From Butyricimonas faecihominis (GTDB lineage Bacteria; Bacteroidota; Bacteroidia; Bacteroidales; Marinifilaceae): DNA of 64,000 nucleotides. The notes beneath the pieces are model-generated. The model searched no databases. It saw only the letters and a program-made list of their open reading frames with translations, and was not told where the DNA came from. The stretch is from assembly GCF_033096445.1 (NCBI RefSeq), contig NZ_AP028155.1:4407880-4471879 (forward strand), in the 5' to 3' direction. Shown piece after piece: positions 62,069 through 64,000 of the stretch (position 1 is its first letter; each line of letters begins with the position of its first letter). The position numbers and the translations under genes are program-made.

Positions 62069-62186
62069 CATTTGCTCCAAACACCCTCAAAACAGACAAA
62101 AAGAAAAGAGAGTCACTTTCGTAACTCTCTCTGTTTCTGTGGTCCCACTTGGGCTTGAACCAAGGACCCCCTGATTATGAGTCAGG
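62069..62186. repeat. Right direct repeat including the tRNA 3' half (attR-like)
   Basis: The same 120-bp unit as at 45380-45499, here continuous with an intact tRNA. The differences between the copies lie mainly in the acceptor end and in the sequence just downstream of the tRNA, which indicates that the left copy has drifted. Confidence 0.8.
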
Positions 62187-62213
62187 TGCTCTAACCAGCT
62201 GAGCTATAGGACC
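62140..62213 (-). tRNA. tRNA with CAU anticodon (tRNA-Ile2 or elongator Met)
   Basis: A 74-nt cloverleaf on the minus strand: 5' acceptor GGTCCTA, D arm GCTCAGCTGGTTAGAGC, anticodon arm CCTGACTCATAATCAGG, T arm CTTGGTTCAAGCCCAAG, then TGGGACC and the A discriminator. CCA is not encoded. The anticodon is CAU. Identity rests on loop context: ACTCATAATC occurs in both elongator Met and Ile2 tRNAs. A -7 box lies 41 bp upstream. Confidence 0.92.
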
Positions 62214-62253
62214 TACACTTGCGTGTGTTAAAGTGGTTAGCCTTTAACGGGTG

Positions 62254-62261
62254 CAAATATA
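62254..62261 (-). promoter_or_regulatory. -7 promoter box for the tRNA
   Basis: The minus strand reads TATATTTG (TAnnTTTG), 41 bp upstream of the mature tRNA 5' end. Confidence 0.55.
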
Positions 62262-62335
62262 GTGTTTTATTGAAATTCGGGCAAATATTGAGGGGCTTTT
62301 TTTTGAAGGTTCGTGGGAGATACCGTAAATTTATT

Positions 62336-62343
62336 TACATTTG
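62336..62343 (+). promoter_or_regulatory. -7 promoter box for rlmH
   Basis: TACATTTG matches TAnnTTTG. It implies transcription from about 62350 and supports the GTG start of rlmH at 62386. Confidence 0.5.
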
Positions 62344-62385
62344 CGTGTAGATGAACTTATTAGTATAATTGATAAAATTCGTGGT

Positions 62386-62859
62386 GTGAAAGTTTGTTTG
62401 TTAGTGATAGGAAAGACAGATGCGGAGTTTGTACGGGCGGGGATTGCCGAGTACGAGAAACGTTTGAAATATTATATTCCTTACGAGATGAAGGTGATCC
62501 CGGATGTGCGGAACACGAAAAACATGAGTGAGATACAGCAAAAAGAACGAGAAGGAGAATTGTTGTTGGGGCAGTTGGAGGCGGTGGATTATGTGATTTT
62601 GTTGGATGAAAAGGGAAACGAGTACACTTCAAAGGCTTTTGCGGACTTTTTGGCACAGAAGATGCTGACAAGTATGAAACGACTTGTATTTATCATCGGG
62701 GGACCTTACGGTTTTTCGGAAGAAGTATATAAACGTGCAAACATGAAAATATCACTATCCAAGATGACTTTTTCTCACCAGATGGTGAGGATAATCTTCA
62801 CGGAGCAATTATATAGGGCAATGACTATATTGAAAGGAGAACCTTATCATCATGAATAA
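62386..62859 (+). CDS. rlmH: 23S rRNA (pseudouridine(1915)-N3)-methyltransferase RlmH
   Basis: A 157-residue SPOUT methyltransferase modifying pseudouridine 1915 of 23S rRNA. The SAM-binding knot is visible as LDEKGNEYTSKAFADFL, IIGGPYGFSEEVYKRA and the C-terminal FTEQLYRAMTILKGEPYHHE. The open frame extends 45 bp further upstream, but the family starts KVCLLVIGKTD directly, which requires the GTG at 62386, and the resulting length is exactly that of RlmH. The next gene starts inside its last codons. Confidence 0.95.
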   Translation: MKVCLLVIGKTDAEFVRAGIAEYEKRLKYYIPYEMKVIPDVRNTKNMSEIQQKEREGELLLGQLEAVDYVILLDEKGNEYTSKAFADFLAQKMLTSMKRLVFIIGGPYGFSEEVYKRANMKISLSKMTFSHQMVRIIFTEQLYRAMTILKGEPYHHE

Positions 62860-64000
62860 AGCGAGGGTGAAAAGCATGAAGAAGTTTTGGCTCGTACTGT
62901 CACTAGCCATGTTCTGTCTGGCCGTGGCCTCTTTGTGGGAGTATTCTCTGAACGATTGGTCCGTGGATAAGAAACTGTTTCTTTTTCAAGAACGGTTGAA
63001 GTTCGAGGAGAAACGAATTGACGATCAATTGCGGAAGCTGGATCACGAGGCGGAACGGCAAAATCCGGAATGGAAGGGTAAACAGTCTGTGTTGGTCGGC
63101 TTTAAGGGGAGTAAGTTGGTTTACTGGAGTAACGAGAGAATCGGTTCGCCTCGTTTGTACGAGATATTGTCAGCGGGAAATGATTTGGTGAAGATTAATA
63201 ATCTTTATTTTGATGTTCGTAAGCATGCCGTTGGGGACACGGTTTATTACGCACTTCTGTTTATAAAGGAGGATTACCCGTATTCGAGTAACTACGTGAA
63301 AAGTCATTTTAACCCGTCATTGGGGGAAAATTTGGATGACGCGAGTAAGGTGATTATCCGGGAGACGTGGGAAGATGGGGGAGAACTCGTGTACAACCGT
63401 GACGGGAGGCCTTTGTTCAAGATAGAGAGTCGAGTGGAGCATGGGGATGTTGTGCCCACTTATTTCTTGTTGATCCCCTATATCATGTTTCTTTTCTTGT
63501 TGTTTTATGCTTACGAAATATCGCTGGATAGGGCCCGATCGTTCCGGATGCAACTGTTTCACGTGTTCGGTTTTTTCTGCTTTATCGTGCTGATGCGTGC
63601 CTTGATGGTTGAATACAAGGTTCCGCAAACTCTTTATGCTTTGCCTATTTTCACGACTAGTCAGGTTGGGGGACGGTTTATCGTGTCAGTGGGAGATTTG
63701 TTTGTCACGATGTTCTGTTTGGCACATTATTTCTTTATAACCTTTAACAAGCTGAAAATTAAGTATGACGAGCCTCGTTTGGTGCGTTATAAATATATAT
63801 TCCTCGTAGGATTCGTGATAGGCGTGTTTTTCTACACGAATTTGTTACACTTTTCGATTAACACGTTAATCGAGAGTACGCAGGTCAGCTTGAATATTGC
63901 CCGTTTCATCAATGTCGATTTCTCGTCAATCGTGGCTTTTATCACGTTGATTATTGCCGGGATGGGATTTATCGTTTTAATCAACAGTTCTGTGCGTTAT
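62852..64000 (+). CDS. N-terminal part of a multi-pass membrane protein, sensor-kinase-like (runs off the window)
   Basis: A 383-codon open frame starting at ATG 62852 (MNKARVKSMKKFW), overlapping the rlmH stop by 8 bp, open to the window end. An N-terminal membrane segment (about residues 13-33) is followed by about 170 extracytoplasmic residues and then about five hydrophobic segments (FLLIPYIMFLFLLFYAY, LFVTMFCLAHYFFITF, IFLVGFVIGVFFYT and others). This topology resembles large Bacteroidetes sensor histidine kinases, but no kinase motif lies inside the window. Alternative: a transporter. Confidence 0.55.
   Translation, partial: MNKARVKSMKKFWLVLSLAMFCLAVASLWEYSLNDWSVDKKLFLFQERLKFEEKRIDDQLRKLDHEAERQNPEWKGKQSVLVGFKGSKLVYWSNERIGSPRLYEILSAGNDLVKINNLYFDVRKHAVGDTVYYALLFIKEDYPYSSNYVKSHFNPSLGENLDDASKVIIRETWEDGGELVYNRDGRPLFKIESRVEHGDVVPTYFLLIPYIMFLFLLFYAYEISLDRARSFRMQLFHVFGFFCFIVLMRALMVEYKVPQTLYALPIFTTSQVGGRFIVSVGDLFVTMFCLAHYFFITFNKLKIKYDEPRLVRYKYIFLVGFVIGVFFYTNLLHFSINTLIESTQVSLNIARFINVDFSSIVAFITLIIAGMGFIVLINSSVRY

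Noticed and set aside
61861-62124. Short frames after locus 2 (61861-62124 and 61923-62174)
   Set aside because: They cross two terminator hairpins and the direct repeat, so coding is implausible.

Overview
The window looks like a chromosomal segment of a gut Bacteroidales bacterium, most likely Odoribacteraceae (Butyricimonas/Odoribacter type). The grounds are SusC/SusD pairs run by ECF sigma/FecR modules, FimB/Mfa2-like lipoproteins, a fused NagB-LmbE protein, an EF-G2 paralogue, and many -7 boxes of the Bacteroidetes form TAnnTTTG at sensible distances from start codons. The family name is inference. No phage, CRISPR array, rRNA or complete insertion sequence was seen.

Layout. 1-3.2 kb: UvrD/PcrA helicase and RsmE. 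3.4-8.4 kb: three consecutive FimB-like lipoproteins, the middle one carrying leucine-rich repeats and BACON-type domains. 8.5-16.6 kb: EF-G2, a membrane zinc peptidase, an Rpn-type nuclease with a KAEG repeat tail, metK behind a SAM-II-like riboswitch, a CDF metal transporter and a Nudix protein. 16.8-20 kb: ROK regulator plus NagB-LmbE (amino-sugar catabolism). 20-23.3 kb: an arsenic-type cluster (ArsR, ArsF-like, ArsG-like, small thioredoxin, DUF318/ArsP-type permease) with three copies of one operator. 23.3-26.3 kb: ABC-F ATPase, then an unannotated 34-residue leader peptide ending in six cysteines ahead of cysteine synthase. 26.4-31.7 kb: gnd-zwf-patatin-DUF2721, a candidate small RNA, and a HAD phosphatase. 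31.8-35.3 kb: dxs with a flavodoxin-like reductase, a YjbR protein and an NlpE-like lipoprotein. 35.5-44.8 kb and 45.6-61.9 kb: two paralogous outer-membrane uptake loci (ECF sigma, FecR, SusC, SusD, DUF4843, PKD-like lipoprotein). The second adds a secreted protein, an intact metzincin, a paralogue that has lost all zinc ligands, and a 6-bladed beta-propeller lipoprotein-like protein. 62.1-64 kb: tRNA(CAU), rlmH and the 5' part of a multi-pass membrane protein.

How the genes work together. The SusC proteins carry STN signalling domains, so each uptake locus is probably switched on through FecR and its ECF sigma factor when substrate binds. There are no glycoside hydrolases, and the second locus has proteases, so peptides or protein-bound ligands are more likely cargo than glycans. 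A degenerate copy of the tRNA 3' half plus its flank (45,380-45,499) repeats the intact tRNA region (62,069-62,186). The second locus therefore sits between two att-like direct repeats.

The observations most worth following are the hexa-cysteine leader in front of cysK, the active/inactive metalloprotease pair, the shared ArsR-type operator, the tRNA-derived direct repeats, and the SAM-II element separated from metK by an 8-bp tandem repeat.
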